From the NCBI GenBank assembly GCA_903922535.1, contig CAIXUF010001014.1:1-22537 (forward strand): a stretch of 22,537 nt of DNA, read 5' to 3'. Positions 13,912-22,435 of the stretch are shown here, in pieces. Positions within the stretch are counted from its first letter, which is position 1; each line of letters begins with the position of its first letter. The position numbers and the translations under genes are program-made. Below the pieces are notes generated by a model that was not told where the DNA came from, ran no database searches, and worked only from the letters and a program-made list of their open reading frames with translations. The stretch is from Candidatus Hydrogenedentota bacterium (lineage in GTDB: Bacteria > Hydrogenedentota > Hydrogenedentia > Hydrogenedentiales > CAITNO01).

Positions 13912-16293
13912 ATGTCCACAAGTCGTTGGTTTCAAAGCACTTCGGTCTCCATGGTGATGACATTCACTCTGGGAGTGGCGGTTGGATTCAGCCTGTGCTA
14001 CGCACTCATGGCGGTGGCCGGTGCAGACCGGGGGGCAGGCGTTCCTCCCGGAAGAACCGTTTCCAAGGTGCAGAATGGCGCTTCATCACCGCCTGCGGAG
14101 AAGCCATCAGCAACCGCCGCCGCGCCCGAGGTGTCAGAGCAGGCAGTCGCCGCGACTGAGACGCTTCGGCCGTCACCCGCCCCGTCACCCGCCCCGTCAC
14201 CCGCTCTGGCACCTGCTCCGGCAGCGGCCGTGCAGACACCGCTGCCGCTCCCCCCGCCCGTTCCGGCCCCGGCGGGCAGTCCTGTGCCCTCAACGCAGGA
14301 GGAGATGGAGCGGCTTTGGCCCGCGCGGCAGCTTTTTGTGACGCTTCCCGCAGGACCCATAGACCCCGCATGGTGCGCCCTGTTGAAAACGTACAGTCCC
14401 GGCGGCGTGCTGGTGACGGCGTCCGATTCGACGCACAGCACCGATGTGGCGGCAACCATCCGGCAGGCCAAGGAAATCGTGGGTGTGGGCGGCGGCCAGT
14501 CCGATCTGCCGCTGGCGGTGATTGGCCAGGAAGGCGGCACAAGCAATCCGCTGAGCGTCAGTCCCGCCCCGTCGCCGCAGGAACTGGGCGAATCGGGTAG
14601 TGAGAAGAACCTGCGCGAAACGGCGCTTCGTTATGCCGGCGCGGCGCGGGCCGCGGGAGCGGCCGCCCTGTTGGGGCCGCGGCTCGACTTGGCCACAGCG
14701 ATGAACGACAACGCCAGTCTCTGCTTTGGCGGATTTTCGGACCAGGTGTCTGCGAATGGAATCGCCTTTGCCCGGGCGGTGGCGGAAGGGGGCGTGTTGC
14801 CCATCGTCATGCATTATCCTGGCACGGGCACGGCCGTGCACACCGCGTCGGGGCCGCCGATCATGGCGGAAACCAACGTGGAGGCGCTCACGGACATCAT
14901 GCTGCCCTTCGCCAACGCCGCCGCCGAGCAGCTTCCGGGCATATTGGTGGGCTGCGTTACGGTGCCCGCCCTGGACAAGACCCAGACGGGGCGTCCGGCC
15001 TGCGCATCGCCCGTGATGGTGCAGGGCATCCTGCGCGACAAATGGGCCTATCAGGGGGTGGTGCTGGCCGATGTGACCCAGCCCGCCCTGGCCGGGCCCG
15101 TGCCGCTGGATGTGTTTGTCACCAACTGTCTGGCCGCGGGATGCGACGCCGTGCTGCTGGGCCAGATTGCCCCGGCCGAATTCGAGCAGATTTGCCGCAC
15201 CGTGACGGTCGCCCTGCGCGACGGCGCGCTGAGCACCGACCGCATGGCCGCGGCGCGGGCCCGTCTCGCCTCGTGGAGTCTTGCCCTGAAAATGGAAACG
15301 CCGGCCAGTGAGAAGAAGGCGGCGGAACCTCCTCCGCCGAGTACCAATGTCGCCCTGCCTGCTCCCCAACCCGGGCCCGCTCCCGCGCCGCCCCCCTCCG
15401 CCAAGGCTTCGGAGGGCAAGCCGACCCCTGAGCCTGAGCCGTCCCCATCCGCCAAGGCTTCGGAGGGCGCGCAAACGGGTGTGGTGGAACACACGATTGC
15501 TCCAGGTGAAGCGCTCGAAGGCATTGCCAAGAAATACGGCGTGTCCATCGCAGACATCGTGAAACAGAACAACTTGAAGAACACCAACAGTATTCAGGCC
15601 GGGGCAAAGCTGAAGATACAGATCCCGGCGGCGGCGGAGTCACCCAAACCGGCACCCGCGCCGGAGCCGTCCGTGGCACCTCAAGTCCCTACCGTGGTGC
15701 CCAAGCCGGAAGAGAAACCCGCGAAAGTCAGTCCGGAGCCTGCATCTGCGCCTGTGGAAAAGCCTGAACAGGCCAAAAAGGAAGACACTCCAGCCGCAAC
15801 TGCACCGGAAAGCATCACGGCACCTGAATCCAGGCCGGAACCAAAACCCGAACCGGCGCAAGAGGCCAATCCAGCACCCGCGCCAGAACCGAAGCCGGAA
15901 CCCGCGCAGGAACCTGCGCCAAAGCCGGCTGAGGCCCCCGCCCCGGCTCCGGCACCGGCCGAACAGGCACCCGCAGCGGTGACAGAGAAGCCTGCGCCCG
16001 CGCCGGAGCCTCCGGCGGTCCTGTCGGAACCCGCACCGACGCCCGCACCCGCGCTGGAAACGAAACCCGCAGAATCCGCGCCGACCGAGCCGGTGCCTGA
16101 AGCGAAGAAGACGGTGTCCCCGGAGGATGAGGGCCGGTACGAATGCCATGTCGTGCAGCCGGGTGAAACGCTTTACCGTCTTGCCATAAGCGGCGGCACA
16201 ACCAAGGAAGAGTTGATGCGGCTGAACAACATCAAGGACGCGACCCTGGTGCAGGTGGGCACAAAGCTCAAGGTGCCCAAGAAGAAGCCGTAG
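13912..16293 (+). CDS. Membrane-anchored GH3 (NagZ)-like protein with two LysM domains
   Basis: 793 residues. ATG 13912 has GGAAGGAAG about 10 bases upstream. One N-terminal membrane helix (about 13-37) precedes a Pro/Ala-rich linker. Residues about 138-455 follow the GH3 beta-N-acetylglucosaminidase (NagZ) pattern, including LAVIGQEGG (NagZ DQEGG), MHYPGTG (299-306; NagZ KHFPGHG), VPALD and VVLAD (383-387; nucleophile Asp position). Two LysM peptidoglycan-binding domains lie at about 526-570 and 744-788, separated by a 170-residue Pro/Glu/Ala/Lys linker. The Asp of DQEGG and the His of PGHG are replaced, so activity is doubtful. It probably binds cell-wall glycan; it may be a non-catalytic scaffold. 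Confidence 0.83.
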   Translation: MSTSRWFQSTSVSMVMTFTLGVAVGFSLCYALMAVAGADRGAGVPPGRTVSKVQNGASSPPAEKPSATAAAPEVSEQAVAATETLRPSPAPSPAPSPALAPAPAAAVQTPLPLPPPVPAPAGSPVPSTQEEMERLWPARQLFVTLPAGPIDPAWCALLKTYSPGGVLVTASDSTHSTDVAATIRQAKEIVGVGGGQSDLPLAVIGQEGGTSNPLSVSPAPSPQELGESGSEKNLRETALRYAGAARAAGAAALLGPRLDLATAMNDNASLCFGGFSDQVSANGIAFARAVAEGGVLPIVMHYPGTGTAVHTASGPPIMAETNVEALTDIMLPFANAAAEQLPGILVGCVTVPALDKTQTGRPACASPVMVQGILRDKWAYQGVVLADVTQPALAGPVPLDVFVTNCLAAGCDAVLLGQIAPAEFEQICRTVTVALRDGALSTDRMAAARARLASWSLALKMETPASEKKAAEPPPPSTNVALPAPQPGPAPAPPPSAKASEGKPTPEPEPSPSAKASEGAQTGVVEHTIAPGEALEGIAKKYGVSIADIVKQNNLKNTNSIQAGAKLKIQIPAAAESPKPAPAPEPSVAPQVPTVVPKPEEKPAKVSPEPASAPVEKPEQAKKEDTPAATAPESITAPESRPEPKPEPAQEANPAPAPEPKPEPAQEPAPKPAEAPAPAPAPAEQAPAAVTEKPAPAPEPPAVLSEPAPTPAPALETKPAESAPTEPVPEAKKTVSPEDEGRYECHVVQPGETLYRLAISGGTTKEELMRLNNIKDATLVQVGTKLKVPKKKP
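15394..15468. repeat. Two copies of a 21-bp palindromic repeat inside the coding sequence
   Basis: An identical 21-bp word starting TCCGCCAAGG occurs at 15397-15417 and 15448-15468. In the first copy CCCTCCG (15394-15400) pairs with CGGAGGG (15410-15416). Both copies are read as SAKASEG in the linker before the first LysM domain. In-frame palindromic insertions in flexible linkers resemble coding palindromic elements known from other bacteria. Confidence 0.6.
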
Positions 16294-16451
16294 GCAGAGA
16301 TCTGAGGAATCGGGAGTCAGAAGAGGAAACGCGGCGCAGTCTGCGGCAGTCCGTTCTTGCAACGAAGGATCGCCGGATTCGCAAGGGAAGAATATCCGAT
16401 ACGGGTGACGCGTTCTCCAGACAAGAATATGCGGAACAAGGAGCCACCTCC
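16294..16451. other. Spacer before the aldo/keto reductase gene
   Basis: No gene, terminator or promoter could be recognised. The SD of the next gene (AAGGAG) is at its right end. Confidence 0.4.
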
Positions 16452-17441
16452 ATGCAGTACAGAAAACTTGGCAACAGCGATCTCAATGTTCCGGTGATTT
16501 CCTTTGGCGCGTGGGCGGCCGGGGGATGGATGTGGGGCGGAACGGACGATGACAATGCCGTGCGCGCCATGGACGCGGCCGTCGATCTGGGCATCACCTG
16601 CATCGACACCGCGCCCGCCTACGGCATGGGTCACAGCGAAACCCTGGTTGGACGGGCCGTTCTAGGGAAACGGGACCGCGTGGTCATCGCCACCAAGTGC
16701 GGGCTGCGCTGGGACTGCACCGACGGCGAGCGCTACTTCGACACGAAGGACAATGACGGCCAGGCACTGACCCTCTACAGGAATCTGCGCCCTGCATCCA
16801 TCCGACATGAGTGCGAACTGAGCCTGCGCCGGATGAAGATTGACTGCATCGATCTGTACCAGTGCCACTGGCCCGACAGCACCACACCCGTCGACGACAC
16901 CATGGGCGCGCTCCTCGACCTCCAGCAGCAGGGGAAGATCCGCGCCATCGGCCTCAGCAATTTCACGGCGGACATGATGGGCCAGTGCCTTCAGACCGGG
17001 CCCATCGCCAGCGACCAGCCACCGTACAGCGCGCTGACGCGCGGCGCGGAGGCGGAGGTGCTGCCTTTCTGCCGCGAAAACGGCATTGGCGTGCTCGCCT
17101 ACAGCCCGCTGGCACAGGGGCTTCTTACCGGCAAGGTGTCTGTGGACCGCGAATTCCCCGACAACGACCTGCGCAGCAGGAAGCCGCTGTTCACCCGTGA
17201 AAACCGGGTGAAGGTGATGGAACTGCTCGAACAGGTGAAACCCATCGCCGAAGCGCACGATGCCACATTCGGCCAGGTCTTTCTCGCATGGCTCGTGGCG
17301 CAGCCCGGCATGACCACCGCCCTCGCCGGCGCCCGCAACGAGGCGCAGGTTCGGGAAAACGCCGGGGCCGGAGACTTGGAACTCTCGGATGAAGAGATTG
17401 CCGCTATCCGCGGGCTGGTCGAGGCCGGATGGCCGGTCTGA
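16452..17441 (+). CDS. Aldo/keto reductase
   Basis: 329 residues, normal for the family. It is an NAD(P)H-dependent TIM-barrel oxidoreductase. The catalytic tetrad is visible: Asp 52 and Tyr 57 (CIDTAPAYG), Lys 82 (VIATKCG) and His 139 (LYQCHWPD). IRAIGLSNF and VLAYSPLAQGLLTGK are the standard cofactor-side strands, and TTALAGARNEAQVRENAGA is the phosphate-binding end. It resembles the YajO/Tas-like branch. AAGGAG lies 8 bases before the ATG. It follows the LysM gene after 158 bases and converges on the DUF2442 gene. Substrate unknown. Confidence 0.93.
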   Translation: MQYRKLGNSDLNVPVISFGAWAAGGWMWGGTDDDNAVRAMDAAVDLGITCIDTAPAYGMGHSETLVGRAVLGKRDRVVIATKCGLRWDCTDGERYFDTKDNDGQALTLYRNLRPASIRHECELSLRRMKIDCIDLYQCHWPDSTTPVDDTMGALLDLQQQGKIRAIGLSNFTADMMGQCLQTGPIASDQPPYSALTRGAEAEVLPFCRENGIGVLAYSPLAQGLLTGKVSVDREFPDNDLRSRKPLFTRENRVKVMELLEQVKPIAEAHDATFGQVFLAWLVAQPGMTTALAGARNEAQVRENAGAGDLELSDEEIAAIRGLVEAGWPV

Positions 17442-17469
17442 CAGCAGCCACAATGCGCGGGGTGTCGCC

Positions 17470-17730
17470 CTACTTGTTTGCTGTTCGGCAAAGGGTATCC
17501 CGGCTGGAATCCTCATACAGGGTGTCGGGGCAGATATCCTGCTCATGCGGCCAGGCGACCGTTCCCAGTTCAACGCGAACCTGCCTAAAATAGGCCTCGT
17601 CGCGCAGTTCGGAGAAGACGCCCAAATCCAACAGCGGCTGGCAGTCGTACAAGCCGGTCTCGCCGTTCGTAAAGACAATTTCCAGGCGGTATCCGCCCAG
17701 TGGTTTGACGCTCTTGACCCGTGGATTCAT
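17470..17730 (-). CDS. DUF2442 domain protein
   Basis: 86 residues, covering a complete DUF2442 domain: the N-terminal VKSVKPLGGYRLEIVFTNGE and YDCQPLLDLGVFSELRD, YFRQVRVELGTVAWPHEQDICPDTLYE. DUF2442 genes are often paired with DUF4160, and such pairs have been proposed as toxin-antitoxin-like modules; function is not established. The ATG has GAGGT 5 bases upstream, inside the end of the DUF4160 gene, only 3 bases separating the genes, so they form an operon. Confidence 0.88.
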   Translation of the reverse strand: MNPRVKSVKPLGGYRLEIVFTNGETGLYDCQPLLDLGVFSELRDEAYFRQVRVELGTVAWPHEQDICPDTLYEDSSRDTLCRTANK

Positions 17731-17733
17731 GTT

Positions 17734-17988
17734 CTACCTCAGGGGTTCAATCTTGTAGGGCTGTTGCCCGTGGGCGGCCAAGTCCCAGTCTGCCATGAGA
17801 TCATCCTTGTGGATTTCGATCCATGCAAGCAGCAAACGCATCTTGTTCGGCGGGATTCTTCCTTCCAGCAGGTCTCCGTCCGGAATCGAAACCACTGCTT
17901 CGTCAGCCTGGTACTTCACGTGGATGTGCGGGGTCCGGTGCTGTTTATTGTCCACAAAATAGAGCGACACAATGATGCCCTAGAACAT
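17734..17988 (-). pseudogene. DUF4160 domain protein with an amber codon near the start
   Basis: The 78 codons from GTG 17970 encode SLYFVDNKQHRTPHIHVKY and the rest of a DUF4160 domain (EAVVSIPDGDLLEGRIPPNK...). Family members normally begin with an F-Y-G-I-x-I stretch before this point. Reading upstream in the same frame gives ATG-TTC-TAG-GGC-ATC-ATT (17988 to 17971), that is M-F-stop-G-I-I, so TAG stands exactly where the conserved tyrosine is expected. Either the gene carries a nonsense mutation or translation begins at GTG 17970, where AGGG about 7 bases upstream could serve as a weak SD and the first strand would be shortened. It is paired with DUF2442. Confidence 0.7.
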
Positions 17989-18249
17989 TGATATGGTTGG
18001 CAAGGCGCTTCTTCTCCCTGTGTTCAGGCACATCCTGCGCGGGCCTCCGGGGCACGGATTCAGTCATCACAATACGCCCAACATCGCGTGCCTAGTCTAG
18101 CACTGTCAGTGCCGTGCCGCAACCCGGCGTCCGCCCGCGCAACATCCGCGTGACGTGCCGCAAGTCGAACAGACCATGGCCTGCTCACCCTTGTTGCGCC
18201 GTTTCGGATGGCCGTTTTGTTCTCGCTTTTTATGGGCGTGACGGCGGCG
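17989..18249. other. Spacer before the large glycosidase gene end
   Basis: About 260 bases with no supported gene. It holds a short palindrome (GCACTGTCAGTGC near 18101-18113) of unknown role and no clear terminator. Confidence 0.4.
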
Positions 18250-21200
18250 TCAGTTCCACAACGGCGTCGGTTCCGAAAGGGTGGCACCCACACGCACACT
18301 GCTCACGCCTATCCACGCGAAAGTAGTATCCGTGTTGTGGTCCGTGAGGCGCAGCCGCACCTTGGTGGGCTTGTCCACCTGCACGGAAATGGGTGTGGGT
18401 TGGAGCAGGTGCGATGCGGGCGGCAACACGCGCCCGAGCACCTTATCCGTGCCGGCCTCGACAACCTCCGCGCAAAGGCTGTCACCCTCCGGCGCGGGCA
18501 CGCTGCGCCCGCCCTGGAAATCGAGCACAACCATTTTGTCCGTGGCACGGATTTCAAAGACGGGGGAGAGCGCCTCGCCGGCGGCCTGTTCGCCGGTCTT
18601 GCCAAGTGAATTGAGCGTGGGCGTGGTGAAGAGGCTGGGCACGGCGCAAATGGAGAAGGCGTTGCCGGTCAGTTTCCATCCCTCCAGCGCCTCGGGCCGG
18701 TTCAGCGTGAAGATCGTGCGCGGCTGACGGCGTTCGGCGGGCACTTCCCAGGGGGTGCCGTCGAGCAGCGAATCGTCGCCGGGCCCTTCCGCCGTAACCG
18801 CCACCACGCCCAGCGCCGGATTGGCGCCCAGGGTCTCGATGACCAGCGACTGCACCGGTTTTATCGTGCGCAGATCCAACTCCACCACGTTCATCGTGCA
18901 TGACCCCGTGATGACGGGCAGGCAGGTGGCCCAGTACTCCGGCTGCGGGAACACGGGCGGATGCGCCATGGGCCAGTCAGTCTCGCCCTCCTTCAGCATG
19001 GGCAGGAGCCCGTGCCGGTCGGCGCGGCCATGGTGTGCGGTCGTCCACACATCGCCAAACACCTCCGCCGACGGCCACCAGTCGAGGTCACCCGGCGTGC
19101 GCAGGGTGCGCGTATTCAGCACCGCCCCCTTGTCGCCTCGGATGGTCATCCGCGCCACTTCGGCGAACATGTCGTGGTTCTCCAGATAGGGGATGACCAG
19201 CACATACAGTTTCTTGACCATGCGCCCGCCGAGGTCGAGCGTAAAACAGGGTTGGCCCATCTTCCACGACACGGGCACAAACTTGCGCTGTGGCAGCGCA
19301 AATCTCACCTGCGGCAGTTCCGGCGGGGCCAACTCGGTCTGCCCCTCCAACTTTTCCAGCGCAGGGGGAGAATTGGACCACGGCACATGGGGGAAACCCG
19401 GAAAATCGCGCAGTTTGCGCCAGTCCGTGTCCGGCATGAGCTTGTCCTCGGGCAGCGCAATCTGCGACATCCGAGACGCAGCATGTGCGGCCAGCGGACC
19501 CGATTCGAAGATGCGGCGGGCGGTCAGTGTTACTTGCAGGTCTTCGGTTGGCCAGCCGCCAGGATCCACCCCAACAGTGACATCGTTGTCGCCGGGCGAA
19601 AGTTGCGCCACACGGTCTGCGGGGATGGCAAATGGCACGGTTTGTTCACGGTTGTCTTGTTCAAAGGTGACATCCAGAGATTGCGTGGTGGTTCCCATCA
19701 ATATGTTGCCGAAGTCCGAGCTATCCCAGGGATCATTGCCATTGCTGCGGAGGATGAGCGGTGCAGTGGCCTTGTTTTCGTTGATACGCGCTTCGTCGCC
19801 GAAAGCCGCCTCCGCAAGCGGCAGTACAGTGACGTTTATGGGCAGAAGCGCCGACTCAATCGAGTCTTTCAGGCTGCATTTGACAAAGAAGGTACGCCGG
19901 GCAAAATTCATTAGCCCGAGTCTTCCGTAGCCCAAGTAAGGTTTGAGCAGGTCAAAAGCGAGCAGTGCATGGACTTTGTCGGCATCGATACGGAAAGACC
20001 GCAGTACGTGGCAGGGATCCATGACCTCGGAGATTGCTGCGTTTCCCGTCAGAGCCACCTCTAAGGGACGGCCTTCTGCCAGCACTGGCGGGTATTCCGC
20101 TTTGAGTTCGACAGGTTCATATTCGACTTCAATTCGCGTGGAGGTAGTGGGGTCCAATGCCTTGGCCGGTTTGGGGGCATAAGCGATGGTGCCGGAGACA
20201 GATGGCATGTCGTCAAAAGTGGGGACGGACACGCCGTTGATGGTGACTCTTTTCGACCGGCTGAGGGGCAGGCACCAGTTTATGTATGGAGCGAGCGCTT
20301 TTTTGGTCTCCACTGTGTATAGGAGCCGATTGCCTTCCCGACGGAATTCCGCATTGAAGTTGGGAAGGTGCACGGAGGCCTTGTCCCACGCATCGGGGAA
20401 ACAGGGGGCAATTCCCAGCCCATTGCCGTTCACATGAAGACCAAATATGGATTCGATTACGGACGCAATGAACAGCCCTGCCGGCGGTGAGAAGTAGGCC
20501 GGGATGGGCTCCTGCGCCACCTCGGGCCAGGAGCCGCGGTGGTTGGGGTCCATCACCCAGTCGGCCACGGCCTTGAGCGGCCTCCATGCCTCATTGCGCA
20601 TGCCTGCATTGGCGAGACCCCACGCTGCCCAAGGCTGCTGCGCCGCGCCGGACTGCATGCCCCACGTGCCGCTGACATGGTTGGGGAAGTTGTTCGAGCA
20701 GTAGACGTCCCCGCCCGGCCCTGTGAGCCGATCGAGAAGATGGCGCAGTGAAAGGTACTGTTCAAAAGGATGGGAGTATTCAACGTTCGAAAACAGTGTC
20801 GGATAAATCAGCGTGTGGTATTGGCCGTCGAGTCGCGGATAACCCAGCGGGTCAATGAAAAAGCCGTACCTGCCGAGGTCGGATATCCAGAGTTTTTCCC
20901 GCAGCCGCTGTTTGGCAAGATTGCTTCGGTCCGCCCATGTATTCAATTCTTCCCAAGAACCCGGCATCATCTGTTGGGCGGCTATGCGCGTGCCCATAAT
21001 GTTCATCCCCTCGATGCTGGGCGTGGTGCCGTCGTAAGGGGTGCCGATCATGTCCTCCTGGTTGCCGATCTGCTGCGACCATCCCAACAGCATGTTGCCG
21101 TCGGGGTCGTACTCGTTGAGAGTTTGATTGAGCACACGGTCCAGCATGGGCGCGAATTGTTTGGCGAATTCCTTGTCGCCGGTGAAGTCCATGTAGTGCC

Positions 21201-22257
21201 GTGCCTGCCATGCCCAGAACTGGTTTGAGCCGCCGAAATCGCGGTGGGTCTGGCCGTTTGGCCACAACTGCGGCACGGCGCCGTTGGGCAACAGCATGCG
21301 CCCGTGCGTCAGCGTGCACAGCCGCGAGCGGTCCTCCTGCCCCAACCACTCCGCCCCGGCCGTGTGCTGCATGTGCCACAGCGCCAGCCAATGGTGAATG
21401 GTCTCGATCCAGCCGTAAGGCTCGATCCAGGAGTATTCGAGTGTGATGATGGCCGCGCTGAACGCCGCGTTGAGGTTCTCGTCCGGCGTCTCGATGCGGC
21501 TTTCCAGCAGTTTCGCGTAGTAATCGTCCACGGTCTTGCGGTCGGCCTGCGGGTCGGTTTGGCTCAGTTCCAGCGCCCGTTCGGGCGCGTCGGCATAGGC
21601 CATGACCACCGCGCCGGAACCGTCCGCGAAACGCGCCGTGAGCTGCCCCGTGTCCGCGTTGCGTTCCACGGTGCCCGTGGCGCGCACGGCCATTTGGAAC
21701 GGGTCCTCCCCACTCTGGAAGGTCGCGGCGTTGCCGCCGACAACCCGCGCCTCTTTCGGCGCAACCGTGTCGGGCCCGACGAAGGCGGGCGGTGTGCCCA
21801 TCAAGAAACAGACCGACGTGCCGCCGCCGATGCGCAACACCACCGGCGTGGGCGGGTTGGTCGTGATACTGTAGACGGCGGCGCCTTCCCATGTCTGCAC
21901 ATTGCGCCCGACCAGCAACGGCGCGAGGTCGGCCGTAACTTCGACGTCACCGATCTTGAACCTGGCCTGCACACCGCCGGGAAAATCTTCCACGTGAACA
22001 TCGGTAGCGTTACTCGGCGCGGGGATGATGCCGCCCTTGTCCAAACAGGGAACGATCTTCACCAGGAAATCATGCTTGATCTGTTCCGGGTGGCTCTTAA
22101 AGTAGGTCATGAACGCGGAGGTTACATCTGTCTCGTGGGTGGCGATGACGCTCCGGTGAAACGCCGCCATGCGTTCCATGGGAACACGGTCCACCGCAGG
22201 GGCGATGGGGGAGAGGAGTATCGCCGCGAGACTTGCCAGAAACCGCCAACGCTTCAT
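18250..22257 (-). CDS. Large exported six-hairpin glycosidase-like protein
   Basis: 1335 residues. The N-terminal signal peptide (about 1-22, MKRWRFLASLAAILLSPIAPA) points to export. After a beta-rich N-terminal domain (about 85-230), residues about 240-620 form a helical (alpha/alpha)6-type region like those of GH65/GH78/GH95-type enzymes: WIEPYGWIETIHHWLAL, QFWAWQARHYMDFTGDKEF, DPDGNMLLGWSQQ and SPPAGLFIASVIESIFGL...GLGIAPCFPDAW. A long beta-rich C-terminal half may hold further carbohydrate-binding or lectin-like domains. The probable catalytic acids are not assigned. SD GGAGG lies close to the ATG. It likely degrades an external polysaccharide. The family cannot be fixed by eye. Confidence 0.85.
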   Translation of the reverse strand: MKRWRFLASLAAILLSPIAPAVDRVPMERMAAFHRSVIATHETDVTSAFMTYFKSHPEQIKHDFLVKIVPCLDKGGIIPAPSNATDVHVEDFPGGVQARFKIGDVEVTADLAPLLVGRNVQTWEGAAVYSITTNPPTPVVLRIGGGTSVCFLMGTPPAFVGPDTVAPKEARVVGGNAATFQSGEDPFQMAVRATGTVERNADTGQLTARFADGSGAVVMAYADAPERALELSQTDPQADRKTVDDYYAKLLESRIETPDENLNAAFSAAIITLEYSWIEPYGWIETIHHWLALWHMQHTAGAEWLGQEDRSRLCTLTHGRMLLPNGAVPQLWPNGQTHRDFGGSNQFWAWQARHYMDFTGDKEFAKQFAPMLDRVLNQTLNEYDPDGNMLLGWSQQIGNQEDMIGTPYDGTTPSIEGMNIMGTRIAAQQMMPGSWEELNTWADRSNLAKQRLREKLWISDLGRYGFFIDPLGYPRLDGQYHTLIYPTLFSNVEYSHPFEQYLSLRHLLDRLTGPGGDVYCSNNFPNHVSGTWGMQSGAAQQPWAAWGLANAGMRNEAWRPLKAVADWVMDPNHRGSWPEVAQEPIPAYFSPPAGLFIASVIESIFGLHVNGNGLGIAPCFPDAWDKASVHLPNFNAEFRREGNRLLYTVETKKALAPYINWCLPLSRSKRVTINGVSVPTFDDMPSVSGTIAYAPKPAKALDPTTSTRIEVEYEPVELKAEYPPVLAEGRPLEVALTGNAAISEVMDPCHVLRSFRIDADKVHALLAFDLLKPYLGYGRLGLMNFARRTFFVKCSLKDSIESALLPINVTVLPLAEAAFGDEARINENKATAPLILRSNGNDPWDSSDFGNILMGTTTQSLDVTFEQDNREQTVPFAIPADRVAQLSPGDNDVTVGVDPGGWPTEDLQVTLTARRIFESGPLAAHAASRMSQIALPEDKLMPDTDWRKLRDFPGFPHVPWSNSPPALEKLEGQTELAPPELPQVRFALPQRKFVPVSWKMGQPCFTLDLGGRMVKKLYVLVIPYLENHDMFAEVARMTIRGDKGAVLNTRTLRTPGDLDWWPSAEVFGDVWTTAHHGRADRHGLLPMLKEGETDWPMAHPPVFPQPEYWATCLPVITGSCTMNVVELDLRTIKPVQSLVIETLGANPALGVVAVTAEGPGDDSLLDGTPWEVPAERRQPRTIFTLNRPEALEGWKLTGNAFSICAVPSLFTTPTLNSLGKTGEQAAGEALSPVFEIRATDKMVVLDFQGGRSVPAPEGDSLCAEVVEAGTDKVLGRVLPPASHLLQPTPISVQVDKPTKVRLRLTDHNTDTTFAWIGVSSVRVGATLSEPTPLWN

Positions 22258-22309
22258 GATTCCCTCCTTCGTCTCATTTCAATGCCATTTATTTTGCGGT
22301 GCAGTTGCG

Positions 22310-22387
22310 GCTTTTCCTGGGACCGCCAATCTCCTGATGGGCTTCTTTCCCGATGCCAATCGGGAGATTGGCGGTCCCAGGAAAAGC
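22310..22387. repeat. Perfect 25-bp inverted repeat with a nested competing hairpin
   Basis: Arm 22310-22334 is exactly complementary to 22363-22387, with a 28-base loop. Inside, CCCGAT (22349-22354) pairs with ATCGGG (22359-22364), sharing bases with the right arm. It lies 53 bases upstream of the glycosidase ATG on the minus strand. It may be a palindromic mobile element (MITE-like), a terminator of the upstream gene, or an RNA structure in the glycosidase leader; no U-tract is seen. Confidence 0.7.
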
Positions 22388-22404
22388 GTTACTCAGCAAT
22401 GTGG

Positions 22405-22423
22405 GACAGGCGCCTAGCCTGTC
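22405..22423. repeat. 7-bp stem hairpin, possible terminator of the upstream gene
   Basis: GACAGGC (22405-22411) pairs with GCCTGTC (22417-22423) around a 5-base loop. It lies 13 bases after the stop of the partial minus-strand gene. The flanks lack a T-run, so it is more likely one of the dispersed intergenic palindromes. Confidence 0.45.
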
Positions 22424-22435
22424 GCTGCCGTGCAC

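Noticed and set aside
14290..15492. Minus-strand open frame of 400 codons
   Set aside because: Antisense to the GH3-like/LysM gene; Arg/Gly/His-rich shadow.
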